A stretch of DNA of 64,000 nucleotides. It comes from Sphingobacterium detergens (GTDB lineage Bacteria; Bacteroidota; Bacteroidia; Sphingobacteriales; Sphingobacteriaceae). The notes beneath the pieces are model-generated. The model had not been told where the DNA came from, did no database searches, and saw only the letters and a list, made by a program, of their open reading frames with translations. Both the position numbers and the translations under genes were made by a program. The stretch's first letter is position 1; each line of letters opens with the position of its first letter. The stretch is from positions 310,001-374,000 of the forward strand of contig NZ_RAPY01000001.1 in NCBI RefSeq assembly GCF_003610355.1, read 5' to 3'. This document shows, in pieces, positions 1-8,399 of the stretch.

Positions 1-1
1 G

Positions 2-1465
2 GGCAATACCGCTTATCTCTACGGATTCCGCAATAAAATGCTGTCGACCTCGATCGAACAGCTCTTTATTGGTGATGCCGCCGCAGAAAATAAAGATGCG
101 ACGGGTAGCGAAACCGAAACTGGTCGGCTGGGCTACGTAGGCCGTTTTACGTACGGCTATGACAATCGCTATCTCCTGGAAGCCAATTTCAGGTACGATG
201 CTTCATTAAAATTTGCACCCGAAGGACGCTGGGGTTTTTTCCCTTCTGTTGCAGTAGGTTGGGTGTTGTCAGAGGAATCTTTTGTTAAAGATAGATGGAG
301 TTTTGTGGACAACCTCAAACTCCGTATTTCCCATGGACTTCTGGGGAATGATGGTGGCGACAATGTGGCCGAATATGGTTATATCAATCGTTATTCGATC
401 ACACCGGGTGCTATATTTGGCGGTGCCACAGCGGGAATTATGCCTGGGGCCTTACCGAATTATGATATTACCTGGGAGAAGACGCGTATTACCAATGCCG
501 GAGTTGACTTTAGTTTTTTGAAAGGCGGACTTAGTGGCTCCCTGGAATATTTTCAAAAACACACCTATGATATCCTAGGCCGGCGGCTAGCGTCAACACC
601 AAATACCTTTGGTGCGCTTTTGCCAAGTGAAAACTATGGTATTGTGAACAACTACGGTATTGAGCTTTCGCTGCGCCACGATCGGCAGATCAATAAAGAC
701 CTGAGTTATTTTGTGGGTGGAAACTTCAGTTTTGCACGTAATAAAGTGGAAAAATGGGATGTCCTGGCCGGAGCATTTGACTATCAACAGCGTGTGGGAA
801 GACCGATCGATTTCATTACGGGCTACCAATCGGAAGGGATCGCTCGTACAGCGGCTGACCTTGCAGGGCTACCTACCTATAATGGATTTGCCTATAGCCT
901 CGGCGATGTAAGGCTCAAGGATCAAAATGGTGACGGTAATATTACTGGTGCGGATAATGTGGTCTTAAGTAGAAAAAGCATCAATCCGGAAATCATCTAC
1001 GGATTTACCTTGGGTGGAAAATGGAAAGGGCTTGATTTAAATGCATTTTTCCAAGGCGTGGCCAACCGCGAAATTATGTTTCCCAATCGAGCGGACCTAT
1101 GGGACGAACAGGCTGTACTCCGTATTTTCACGGATAGCTGGTCGCCGGAGACGCCGAATGGGAAATATCCTCGGGTAGGTGGAATCGGTGCCAGTAGCCT
1201 TGGCGCCAGCAGGGACGCTTCGTCATTCTGGTTGATGAACGGCAACTACATGCGTTTGAAAAATCTGGAGATTGGCTATACGCTCAGTGAATCATTGATC
1301 AAACGCCTGGGAATTGGCGGATTGCGGGTGTATGTGTCGGGAACCAATCTGCTGACATTTGACAGCATCAAGGTGGCCGATCCGGAGGCAATAGCGGGTG
1401 ACTATGGCGTATACCAGTATCCGATTATGAAGAGTGTTACGGCTGGTTTATCCTTCAAATTTTAA
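2..1465 (+). CDS. SusC/RagA-family TonB-dependent outer-membrane transporter, 3' part only
   Basis: The reading frame is open at the left edge of the window, so only the C-terminal part (about 488 residues) of a SusC-type receptor is present; a full protein is about 1000 residues. The visible part is the outer-membrane beta-barrel: alternating aromatic and polar strands, a typical FRYDASLKFAPEGRWGFFPS barrel strand near the start, and a C-terminus ending in aromatic-rich SVTAGLSFKF, as expected for BAM-recognised barrels. A SusD gene follows 30 bp downstream, which is the standard SusCD arrangement for importing oligosaccharides across the outer membrane. The substrate cannot be read from this part. 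Family assignment is secure. Confidence 0.92.
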   Translation, partial: GNTAYLYGFRNKMLSTSIEQLFIGDAAAENKDATGSETETGRLGYVGRFTYGYDNRYLLEANFRYDASLKFAPEGRWGFFPSVAVGWVLSEESFVKDRWSFVDNLKLRISHGLLGNDGGDNVAEYGYINRYSITPGAIFGGATAGIMPGALPNYDITWEKTRITNAGVDFSFLKGGLSGSLEYFQKHTYDILGRRLASTPNTFGALLPSENYGIVNNYGIELSLRHDRQINKDLSYFVGGNFSFARNKVEKWDVLAGAFDYQQRVGRPIDFITGYQSEGIARTAADLAGLPTYNGFAYSLGDVRLKDQNGDGNITGADNVVLSRKSINPEIIYGFTLGGKWKGLDLNAFFQGVANREIMFPNRADLWDEQAVLRIFTDSWSPETPNGKYPRVGGIGASSLGASRDASSFWLMNGNYMRLKNLEIGYTLSESLIKRLGIGGLRVYVSGTNLLTFDSIKVADPEAIAGDYGVYQYPIMKSVTAGLSFKF

Positions 1466-1495
1466 CCCCAATGATCAATTAATCTTTTTTGAGCA

Positions 1496-3187
1496 ATGAA
1501 AAATTTTAACACATTATATAGCTTATTAACCGCTGGGGTACTCGTGATGAGTTCGTGCAGCAAGGTATTGGACAAGAACGATTTATCGGCGATCAGTGAA
1601 CCTGTGGTCTGGTCGGATCCCAAATTGGCGACTGCCTTTGTCAACAATATATACATGACACTGCCGGGTTGGGATGTTGGTCTTGCAGACGCTACGGATG
1701 AAGCGTCGAGAAAAACAAGCTGGATCGACGGAACAACGACTATTGATAATGGTGGACCTGGATATTGGCCTTATGGCGATATCCGGAAAATGAATATTTT
1801 CCTGAAGGAAATCGATGGGCCTCAGAGTACCATTGCGCCGGAGACACGCAAGGTGCTGAAAGGGCAGGTACGCTATATCCGGGCTTACACTTATTTTGAG
1901 ATGGTGAAACGTTATGGTGGTGTACCGTTGATCTTAACACCGCAGGAGCGTACCGAGGATCTGCTCGTGGAGCGCAACAGCACAAAGGAATGTTTTGATT
2001 TTATCGTCAATGAACTGAACCAGGCGGCTGATGAGCTTCCTGCAAAATATACTTCCGCAGATGATCTGGGACGGGTTACCAAGGCTGCGGCATTGGCGAT
2101 GAAAGGTCGTGTGCTGCTGTTTCGCGCAAGCCCACAGTTTAACCCCAATAACACAGCATCTAACTGGGAGACAGCTTACAAGGCCAATCAGGAGGCACTA
2201 ACGTTTTTAAATGCCAATGGCTATGGCTTGGTAGATAAATATGACAACACAAGTTTATTCCTGGCCGAGATGAACAAAGAGGTGGTCTTTGCCATCCGCT
2301 ACCTACAACCCGGACGCAGCCAAAACCGGGATGCTGCGGTTCGCCCCATTGATTTTACGGCCAATGCAACGGGCGGCTGCCATCCAATACAGAAACTCGT
2401 GGATGCCTTTCCGCTCAAAAACGGCAAGAAAGTACAGTGGAATAGCCCACAATTTAACGGTAATGCATCCCTGAGCTGGCAAAATCGAGATGACCGCTTT
2501 TATACGACCATTGTGTACAATGGTGCCAGTTACCTGGGGACGACCATGGCGCTCTATGATAATGCACAAAATGGCTACGCTTATGGTAAGCAAAATGGTT
2601 CACTGACAGGTTATTATTCGCGTAAGGCGATCGATGAATCTTTGGATATCACCAATTCCCAGATCTCGGGAACGGATTTTATCGAAATGCGCTATGCCGA
2701 AGTGCTGATGAATATGGCTGAAGCGGCCCTGGAGACAGGCCGTCTGGCTGAAGCTTTTGATGTGCTGAAAACCATTCGCAAACGGGCGGGCATCACCGAA
2801 ACGACGGCCGGGGATCCCGAACTGGCGGGTAAGCTTTATGGACTGAACCCCGCCATGGGACAGACAGAAATGCGGCAGGCAGTACGGGATGAGCGTTATA
2901 TTGAATTTGCCTTTGAACAGAAGCGCCTCTGGGATCTCCGTAGATGGAAAGCCATGGATCAGATCATGGTAGGCCAACAGAAACGTTTCGCTTTGGTATT
3001 GCATCAGCAGGCAGGAGCGTCGGGAGGGTATACGTATACCCTGACCGAACGTGATTTTTCACCGATGATCTATAACCAGAATATGTATTTTCTACCCTTA
3101 TCTATAGCGACCATGCAGGGCAATGCAAAATTGCAGCAGACAAAGGGCTGGGGAAATGGTATATTTGATCCATTGGCAGGATTATAA
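1496..3187 (+). CDS. SusD/RagB-family glycan-binding outer-membrane lipoprotein
   Basis: 563 residues. The N-terminus is a lipoprotein signal with lipobox MSSC (Cys about residue 21), followed by the alpha-helical SusD fold: RQVRYIRAYTYFEMV-type TPR helices around residues 125-145 (here GQVRYIRAYTYFEMVKRYGG) and the C-terminal segment RYAEVLMNMAEAALETG and RYIEFAFEQKRLWDLRRW that are diagnostic for SusD/RagB. It sits on the cell surface and caps the SusC barrel encoded just upstream, capturing glycan for import. Part of the SusC-SusD-hydrolase operon. The ligand is not deducible. Confidence 0.95.
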   Translation: MKNFNTLYSLLTAGVLVMSSCSKVLDKNDLSAISEPVVWSDPKLATAFVNNIYMTLPGWDVGLADATDEASRKTSWIDGTTTIDNGGPGYWPYGDIRKMNIFLKEIDGPQSTIAPETRKVLKGQVRYIRAYTYFEMVKRYGGVPLILTPQERTEDLLVERNSTKECFDFIVNELNQAADELPAKYTSADDLGRVTKAAALAMKGRVLLFRASPQFNPNNTASNWETAYKANQEALTFLNANGYGLVDKYDNTSLFLAEMNKEVVFAIRYLQPGRSQNRDAAVRPIDFTANATGGCHPIQKLVDAFPLKNGKKVQWNSPQFNGNASLSWQNRDDRFYTTIVYNGASYLGTTMALYDNAQNGYAYGKQNGSLTGYYSRKAIDESLDITNSQISGTDFIEMRYAEVLMNMAEAALETGRLAEAFDVLKTIRKRAGITETTAGDPELAGKLYGLNPAMGQTEMRQAVRDERYIEFAFEQKRLWDLRRWKAMDQIMVGQQKRFALVLHQQAGASGGYTYTLTERDFSPMIYNQNMYFLPLSIATMQGNAKLQQTKGWGNGIFDPLAGL

Positions 3188-3204
3188 ACCCAATAAAATA
3201 CGAG

Positions 3205-3230
3205 TGCCCTGCTCCAATACCAGCAGGGCA
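3205..3230 (+). promoter_or_regulatory. Intercistronic hairpin between susD and the hydrolase gene
   Basis: TGCCCTGCT (3205-3213) pairs perfectly with AGCAGGGCA (3222-3230) around an 8-nt loop. No T-run follows, so it is not a canonical intrinsic terminator. It lies in the 82-bp gap between two co-directional genes, so it may stabilise the 3' end of susCD mRNA or attenuate expression of the downstream gene. Function inferred. Confidence 0.5.
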
Positions 3231-3269
3231 ATACTGAAACGACGATTACTTTCCTAATTTATACAGAAC

Positions 3270-5441
3270 ATGAGATTGAAGTTACTTTTAGTTGCATTAG
3301 CGTTAATAGCCGCGGAAAATGGATTCGCACAGAAAAAGGAGAATAAGCCGCAGGACTGGCTGATCAGTGGTGCTGCACCTTACCAATCCCGCATTGCGGT
3401 AGATGGCCAGAATATCGTCTTGGACAACGGGCTCGTGCGCCGTTCTTTTTGGATCAAGCCGAATGCTTTCTGCTATGATTTTACCAACTTAACTACAGGA
3501 CAACAGCTGATTCGTGCCGTACAGCCTGAAGCTCAGCTGCAGCTCAACGGCAAGTGGTATAATGTCGGTGGGGTGGATGGGCAGAAGGAACGCGCTTACC
3601 TGCGACCGGAATGGATGCCTACATTTACGGCAAAACCTGAAGATTTTAGTTATGTCAAACATGAGATCGGTGAACTGGATCCACTGTTGCCCTGGAAGGG
3701 GGACAAGTGGTGGTCTACACATAAGGCTGCCGGAAAAGGGAAGGTCCTGACTTTTACCTATGCTGCTCCGGCTGCCGCCGCATTATCCGGAATTGAAGTG
3801 AAAGTACATTATGCCATCTACGATGGGATCCCATTGATCAGTAAATGGGTAACTATTCAGAACAGCGGCGACCAGACCGTGCAGATCAATCAGGTGATCA
3901 ACGAGAAGCTGGCGCTTGTTGAAGAAGAAAGTGCGGTGGTAGGTTCGGTGGAGGACATGAAAAAACAACATGGCCTTTACGTCGAAAGTAATTTTGCGTT
4001 CAATAATGCCATGCGGTATCATTTGAGCGATCAGTCTTTACATTGGAAAGCGGATTCTACTTATACCTCACAGGTGAACTACGATTTAAAAACGCCGGCG
4101 ATCATGGAGGTGTACCCGACGGTGGGTGTAGGTATTAAACTTGCTGCAAAGGACAACTTCAGCTCGATCCGCTCCTGGGAGCTGCTGATGGATAGTTATG
4201 ATCGGGAGCGTCGTGGACTGGCCATCCGAAAGATGTATCGGACCATCGCGCCATGGACTACTGCTAATCCGATCTTTATGCACCTGGTGAGCAAAAAAGA
4301 TGAGCAGGTTTATACCGCCATTGACCAGTGCGCCGCTACAGGGTACGAAGCACTCATCCTTAGCTTTGGCAGCCATGTAAATATGGAGGATACAACAGCC
4401 GGAAATCTTGCGGCCTTGAAAAAGCTGGCAGATTATGCGCATAGCAAAAACATAAAAATTGGAGCCTACTCTTTATTTAGTTCGCGCAAGATCAGTGAAG
4501 CGGATGATATTATCAATCCGAAGACGGGAAAGACAGGGGGAACGTTTTTCGGGAATGCGCCTTGTTTTGGCTCAAACTGGGGGATAGGTTATGCCCAACG
4601 GATCAAGACATTTTTTGAGAAAACAGGATTTGATATCTGGGAAAATGATGGCCCTTTTCCGGGTGATCAGTGTGCTTCAACAAGTCACCCTGGTCATCAT
4701 GGACTCGAAGATAGCCAATGGGTGCAATTTAATATGCAAAAGCAGCTCTATCATTGGCTGAATGCCCGTGGCGTATATATCAATTCTCCGGACTGGTACT
4801 TTTTGGACGGTTCCAACAAGACGGGAATAGGGTATCGGGAAGTGAACTTTTCACTCCCTCGCGAAAATCAGCGTATCCTCAACAGGCAGAATATCTTTGA
4901 TGCACTTTGGGAACAGAACCCGTCCATGGGCTGGGGATTTGTACCCTTAACTGCTTATCAGGGTGGGGGAAAAGAGGCGGTATTGGAACCACTGCATGAG
5001 CATCAGGAGGATTATAAACAACTGATGATGCAATACTATGGTGCTGGGGTGCAGGCCTGCTACCGCGGTCCCCGTCTCTATGATACGGAGCAGACCAAGC
5101 AGACAGTGATTGATGTGATCCAATGGTATAAAAAATACCGTACGATCCTCAATGCCGACCTGATCCACTTGCGCCGTGCAGATGGCCGCGATTGGGATGG
5201 CTTTTTGCATGTGAATGCAGCTGAGAAAGGGAGCAAGGGATTGGGGATGCTGTTTAATCCGTTGAAAACTGCCATCACAAGGACCATTGAGATCCCTCTT
5301 TACTACACGGGATTAAAGGGAGCTGCGAAAATAACTTTTGATGACAGGACGGTAAAAACAGCCTCTTTAGATCATCTGGCTAAAACAACAATGACTATCA
5401 CCATACCGGCTGAGAGCTACCGTTGGTTTACGGTGGAGTAA
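3270..5441 (+). CDS. Secreted glycoside-hydrolase-like protein (TIM-barrel, alpha-galactosidase/GH36-like)
   Basis: 723 residues with a Sec signal peptide (MRLKLLLVALALIAAENGFA, cleavage before Q). An N-terminal beta-sandwich-like region (about 30-320) precedes a probable (beta/alpha)8 barrel: ALILSFGSHVNME, NIKIGAYSLFSSR, GFDIWENDGPFPGDQC and GVYINSPDWYFLDGSN are strand-plus-acidic-loop segments of the type seen in clan GH-D enzymes, and the C-terminus is a small beta domain. Its place after SusC and SusD indicates that it cuts the glycan imported by that pair. I recognise the architecture but not the exact CAZy family; a GH36/GH27-like alpha-glycosidase is the best guess. Catalytic residues are not assigned with confidence. 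Confidence 0.6.
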   Translation: MRLKLLLVALALIAAENGFAQKKENKPQDWLISGAAPYQSRIAVDGQNIVLDNGLVRRSFWIKPNAFCYDFTNLTTGQQLIRAVQPEAQLQLNGKWYNVGGVDGQKERAYLRPEWMPTFTAKPEDFSYVKHEIGELDPLLPWKGDKWWSTHKAAGKGKVLTFTYAAPAAAALSGIEVKVHYAIYDGIPLISKWVTIQNSGDQTVQINQVINEKLALVEEESAVVGSVEDMKKQHGLYVESNFAFNNAMRYHLSDQSLHWKADSTYTSQVNYDLKTPAIMEVYPTVGVGIKLAAKDNFSSIRSWELLMDSYDRERRGLAIRKMYRTIAPWTTANPIFMHLVSKKDEQVYTAIDQCAATGYEALILSFGSHVNMEDTTAGNLAALKKLADYAHSKNIKIGAYSLFSSRKISEADDIINPKTGKTGGTFFGNAPCFGSNWGIGYAQRIKTFFEKTGFDIWENDGPFPGDQCASTSHPGHHGLEDSQWVQFNMQKQLYHWLNARGVYINSPDWYFLDGSNKTGIGYREVNFSLPRENQRILNRQNIFDALWEQNPSMGWGFVPLTAYQGGGKEAVLEPLHEHQEDYKQLMMQYYGAGVQACYRGPRLYDTEQTKQTVIDVIQWYKKYRTILNADLIHLRRADGRDWDGFLHVNAAEKGSKGLGMLFNPLKTAITRTIEIPLYYTGLKGAAKITFDDRTVKTASLDHLAKTTMTITIPAESYRWFTVE

Positions 5442-5597
5442 ATCCCCTGGATGCGGTATCGCTTGAGCAGAGGGGTATGAACGACTATGGTGATTGCTTA
5501 GAATAGAGATTATATCCTGAAGCTGGGGGTGAAGATTCCAGCAAAAGAATAGGCGTGGTATCTTTTACAGTAGGGTGTGCTTTTAACAGGCTGCATG

Positions 5598-5625
5598 GCC
5601 CCTCTATTTTTGGAGGGGCTTTTTA
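5598..5625 (+). terminator. Intrinsic terminator after the hydrolase gene
   Basis: GCCCCTC (5598-5604) pairs with GAGGGGC (5613-5619) with an 8-nt loop, followed by TTTTT. It ends the SusCD-hydrolase transcript and separates it from the convergent MarR gene that ends at 5630. Confidence 0.8.
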
Positions 5626-5629
5626 TGTT

Positions 5630-6250
5630 TCAAGCCTTTTGTCTACTATTTAGGGCCAGATGTTCGGGACAATCAATCTGTAATGCTGCAACAGCCATAT
5701 ACTGCTGCAGCAGGTTACAGTAGTGAAGGTTTTCTTTCTTTCGGTAATGCTGGCAGGTCTGGCACATCCGCTGATGACTGATGACATTGACACAGTATAG
5801 CTTGTGTAGGAGCTGCGAAAGGGCGGAAAAAAGGTTTTCTTTATCTATAGCAGCCATTTCTCCGATGCCCGACAGCAGCGCCCTGTCAAAAAGAGCGGCC
5901 TCCAATGCGCTTGTTCGGCCTTTCGCAAGTAGCTGGATCGTAAACTTTCTGGAGTCCGAAGGGTCGTATACTTTTTCAATCAGCATTTTACGTTCCAGTA
6001 GTTTAATGGTGTCGCTGATGCTGGCTTTGGAGATATTAAACGTGCCGGAAAGTAGACTTACGCTAACCTGCTGCTCCGGATGCTGGAGCAGGAAAATAAG
6101 GATCTGTAGCTGTATCGGATTGATGGACTGTTCGGTCGCCTTCTTCCAGGCAAGCGTGCGTATCACCTGCGATACTTTCTCTAGGGCAGATGCGATCTTA
6201 CGGTCGATCGTTGTCGGAGTGCTGACTGCTGTTTTGGAGGAGCTAATCAC
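5630..6250 (-). CDS. MarR-family winged-helix transcriptional regulator
   Basis: About 206 residues. A winged helix-turn-helix spans roughly the middle: NPIQLQILIFLLQHPEQQVSV (helix region), LSGTFNISKASISDTIKLLERKMLI (recognition helix) and VYDPSDSRKFTIQLLAKGR (wing with the MarR DSR motif). A C-terminal extension carries CQTCQHYRKKENLHYC, a Cys-rich segment that could bind metal or sense thiol stress. I place the start at the GTG overlapping the stop of the upstream DUF2024 gene (GTGATTAG), implying translational coupling; the frame stays open to an ATG at 6310, so a longer protein is possible. Probable autoregulator through the palindrome at 6857-6873. Confidence 0.8.
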   Translation of the reverse strand: MISSSKTAVSTPTTIDRKIASALEKVSQVIRTLAWKKATEQSINPIQLQILIFLLQHPEQQVSVSLLSGTFNISKASISDTIKLLERKMLIEKVYDPSDSRKFTIQLLAKGRTSALEAALFDRALLSGIGEMAAIDKENLFSALSQLLHKLYCVNVISHQRMCQTCQHYRKKENLHYCNLLQQYMAVAALQIDCPEHLALNSRQKA

Positions 6251-6506
6251 AACCTTCCATTTCGATAATAAAATAACCTTTTGTATGCAGGCTCTCCAGC
6301 ATCTCCGCACTGGCGATTTCCTGATGGCATAAGCGGCATTCCTTTGCTGTTAACTGCAAATCTGCATGTTGTTTTGTGGCCAGGTATTCTTTTCCCATTT
6401 GATGGATAATGGCCTCCTCACGGATGTACTCTGGCGCAATAATATCAAAATGCATTGTTTCGCCATTTTGTTTTTTTACATAGGTATCCCAAACTGTTAC
6501 TTTCAT
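6243..6506 (-). CDS. DUF2024 family protein
   Basis: 87 residues, whole length matching the small DUF2024 family: it begins MKVTVWDTYVKKQNGETMHFD, a near-invariant N-terminal block, and has CRLCHQE near residue 60. Function is unknown in the family. It overlaps the MarR gene by 8 nt on the same strand, so the two are co-translated. The thioredoxin-like gene lies upstream beyond a terminator hairpin. Confidence 0.85.
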   Translation of the reverse strand: MKVTVWDTYVKKQNGETMHFDIIAPEYIREEAIIHQMGKEYLATKQHADLQLTAKECRLCHQEIASAEMLESLHTKGYFIIEMEGCD

Positions 6507-6540
6507 TTTTTTAATTTTTTAAGATTGAAAACAAGAAAAA

Positions 6541-6571
6541 AGGCTGCAAGGTAGTGGTGCTCTTGCAGCCT
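6541..6571 (-). terminator. Intrinsic terminator after the thioredoxin-like gene (minus strand)
   Basis: A perfect 10-bp stem, AGGCTGCAAG (6541-6550) with CTTGCAGCCT (6562-6571), loop 11 nt. Read on the minus strand it is followed by TTTTTTC (complement of 6534-6540). It can end or attenuate the transcript before DUF2024 and MarR. Confidence 0.8.
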
Positions 6572-6577
6572 TTGGAA

Positions 6578-6811
6578 CTAGCCCTTTACATCTGCCAGGG
6601 AGGCACCGAAGTTGATATGTAAAACATTTCCATTGGGTGTGACAAGCGCCGGTACTGACTGGATCCCTGCTGTTTCCGCTTCGCCGATACGTGCCCGGTC
6701 TTCGCCAATATTGACAACCTCTACATTCGCTTCGCCGATAAGGCCAATAATGTCTTGTTCTGCGCTGACACAAACCGGACAGCCGGCGTGATAAAAAATT
6801 GATTTTTTCAT
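6578..6811 (-). CDS. Small thioredoxin/glutaredoxin-like protein
   Basis: 77 residues from the ATG at 6811, which gives the natural thioredoxin-fold N-terminus MKKSIFYHAGCPVCVSAEQD; an in-frame ATG at 6847 would add 12 unlikely residues. CPVC (residues about 11-14) is the redox-active CxxC at the start of helix 1, and QSVPALV carries the conserved cis-Pro. Compact glutaredoxin-like size, no signal peptide, so cytoplasmic. Being upstream of a MarR regulator suggests a thiol or electrophile stress role (inference). Confidence 0.8.
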   Translation of the reverse strand: MKKSIFYHAGCPVCVSAEQDIIGLIGEANVEVVNIGEDRARIGEAETAGIQSVPALVTPNGNVLHINFGASLADVKG

Positions 6812-6849
6812 GATAATTGAATCATTAAGTGATGACCTTATTGTCAATA

Positions 6850-6873
6850 CAAACTTAGTTAGGTGTCCTAACT
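6850..6873 (-). promoter_or_regulatory. Palindromic operator overlapping a -7 box
   Basis: AGTTAGG-TGT-CCTAACT (6857-6873) is a perfect 7-bp inverted repeat. It abuts, on the minus strand, TAAGTTTG (complement of 6850-6857), a match to the Bacteroidetes -7 box TAnnTTTG, about 40 bp before the thioredoxin-like start. The natural reading is a MarR-type operator blocking this promoter. No clear -33 TTG is seen. Confidence 0.6.
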
Positions 6874-7009
6874 TGTAGCTGATCCAGAATGTCGAAATCT
6901 AGCACAAACTGGTGGGTATTGTTAATTTACCTTAAGGTTTGTTAAATGTCTGCCTCGCCTCAAAAACATTTGTAATTTAAGTTGTTAATTAGCAATAAAC
7001 GGGAATAAC

Positions 7010-8383
7010 ATGGTTTCTGAATTTATCAAAAATAAACATTTGGCGAATCGTGCTGGATTTGGAATTAGCCTTGAACAGATCGCCACTTTTGAACGGCAGT
7101 CGACCGCCGAAGTTTGGCAAAGCTATGCGAGGGCGCGCGACTTCGAACCAATAAGTTTCAAGAGTACGGACACGGACGCTGATTATGCCGCACTTTCAAC
7201 ATTGGATGCTGTAGCGAAAAAACAAATACAGCAGCGAAACCGACAACGGAATATTGAGATCAACCTTAATTTTCTGACAGCCATGGTTCATTCGGAGGAT
7301 CAGCTGCGTGAGAAGATGGCTTTTTTCTGGCACGGGCATTTTGCCAGCCGCGTGGTCAACTCAACTTTCAGCGCACATATTCTCAATGAGATCAGAAAAA
7401 ATGCGCTGGGAAATTTTAGGGATCTGCTGTTTGCCGTTTCCAAAGCCCCGGCTATGCTTAACTTTCTCAACAATCAGCAGAATAAAAAAGGGCATCCGAA
7501 TGAAAATTTTGCAAGGGAGGTCATGGAACTCTTCACGATGGGGCGTGGTCATTATACCGAAGTGGATGTGCGGGAAGCTGCACGTGCATTTACAGGTTGG
7601 TCCTATGATAAGGAGGCCAGATTTATGGAAAGAAAGAAGTTTCATGACCCCGGGACAAAAATATTTTTAGGGAAAACCGGAAATTTTGACGGAAATGAGG
7701 TGCTGGATATCATCCTGGAGCAACCGGCAACGGCAAGATTTATTACAGCGAAGTTGTATCGTTTTCTGGTCAATGAACAGGTAGATAATGAATTGGTCGA
7801 TATGCTAAGCAAACAATTCTATGATTCGGGCTACGATATCAAGCAGCTGCTAGATCACATATTTACCTCATCTTGGTTTTACGAACCAAAAAATATTGGT
7901 AGCAAAATAAAATCGCCAATAGAACTGATGGCTGGTATTATGCGTATGTTGCCGATGAAAATAGAGAATCCCGAAAACCTGATTGTTTATCAAAAATTAT
8001 TGGGACAGCTCTTGTTATACCCACCGAACGTAGCCGGATGGCCTTCAGGAAAGGCCTGGATCGATAGTTCAACGCTCTTGCTGCGGATGCAAATACCGCA
8101 GATATGGAGCGGCTTGCGTCCGCTTGAGCTCAGCCCACAGCAGGATGACGACCTGGATATGGGCTTAAAACAAAACCGAAAGCTCAGCAAAGGATTCAAA
8201 AATCCGAATATGACGATCGCCTGGACAGCGGTTGAAGCTGCATTTGCGGGCAAGGAGCCCACAGGACTATTATTACAGCATGAACCTTCATTCAAACAGC
8301 CTATACTCAAAAAATACGCTGCCGGAAATAGCAGAATGTCAATTATTGAAACAATGAGTATGCCCGAATATCAGCTCTGTTAA
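7010..8383 (+). CDS. DUF1800 domain-containing protein
   Basis: 457 residues covering the DUF1800 family: KNKHLANRAGFG at the N-terminus, MAFFWHGHFAS (about 103-113), NENFAREVMELFTMGRGHYTE and DVREAARAFTGW in the middle, and LLYPPNVAGWPSGKAWI near 340. No classical signal peptide is visible. The family's biochemical role is unknown, but it nearly always occurs directly before a DUF1501 gene, as here with a 16-bp gap. The two products probably act together in the periplasm or in Tat-dependent export. Confidence 0.92.
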   Translation: MVSEFIKNKHLANRAGFGISLEQIATFERQSTAEVWQSYARARDFEPISFKSTDTDADYAALSTLDAVAKKQIQQRNRQRNIEINLNFLTAMVHSEDQLREKMAFFWHGHFASRVVNSTFSAHILNEIRKNALGNFRDLLFAVSKAPAMLNFLNNQQNKKGHPNENFAREVMELFTMGRGHYTEVDVREAARAFTGWSYDKEARFMERKKFHDPGTKIFLGKTGNFDGNEVLDIILEQPATARFITAKLYRFLVNEQVDNELVDMLSKQFYDSGYDIKQLLDHIFTSSWFYEPKNIGSKIKSPIELMAGIMRMLPMKIENPENLIVYQKLLGQLLLYPPNVAGWPSGKAWIDSSTLLLRMQIPQIWSGLRPLELSPQQDDDLDMGLKQNRKLSKGFKNPNMTIAWTAVEAAFAGKEPTGLLLQHEPSFKQPILKKYAAGNSRMSIIETMSMPEYQLC

Positions 8384-8399
8384 CCTAAAAAATACGACC

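Noticed and set aside
2600..3004. 134-residue minus-strand ORF inside susD
   Set aside because: It is a shadow frame of a clearly coding SusD gene, without a promoter, ribosome binding site or recognisable domain.
5781..6332. 183-residue plus-strand ORF antisense to the MarR gene
   Set aside because: The minus frame encodes a convincing winged-helix regulator; the plus frame is Ser/Cys/Arg-rich low-quality sequence.
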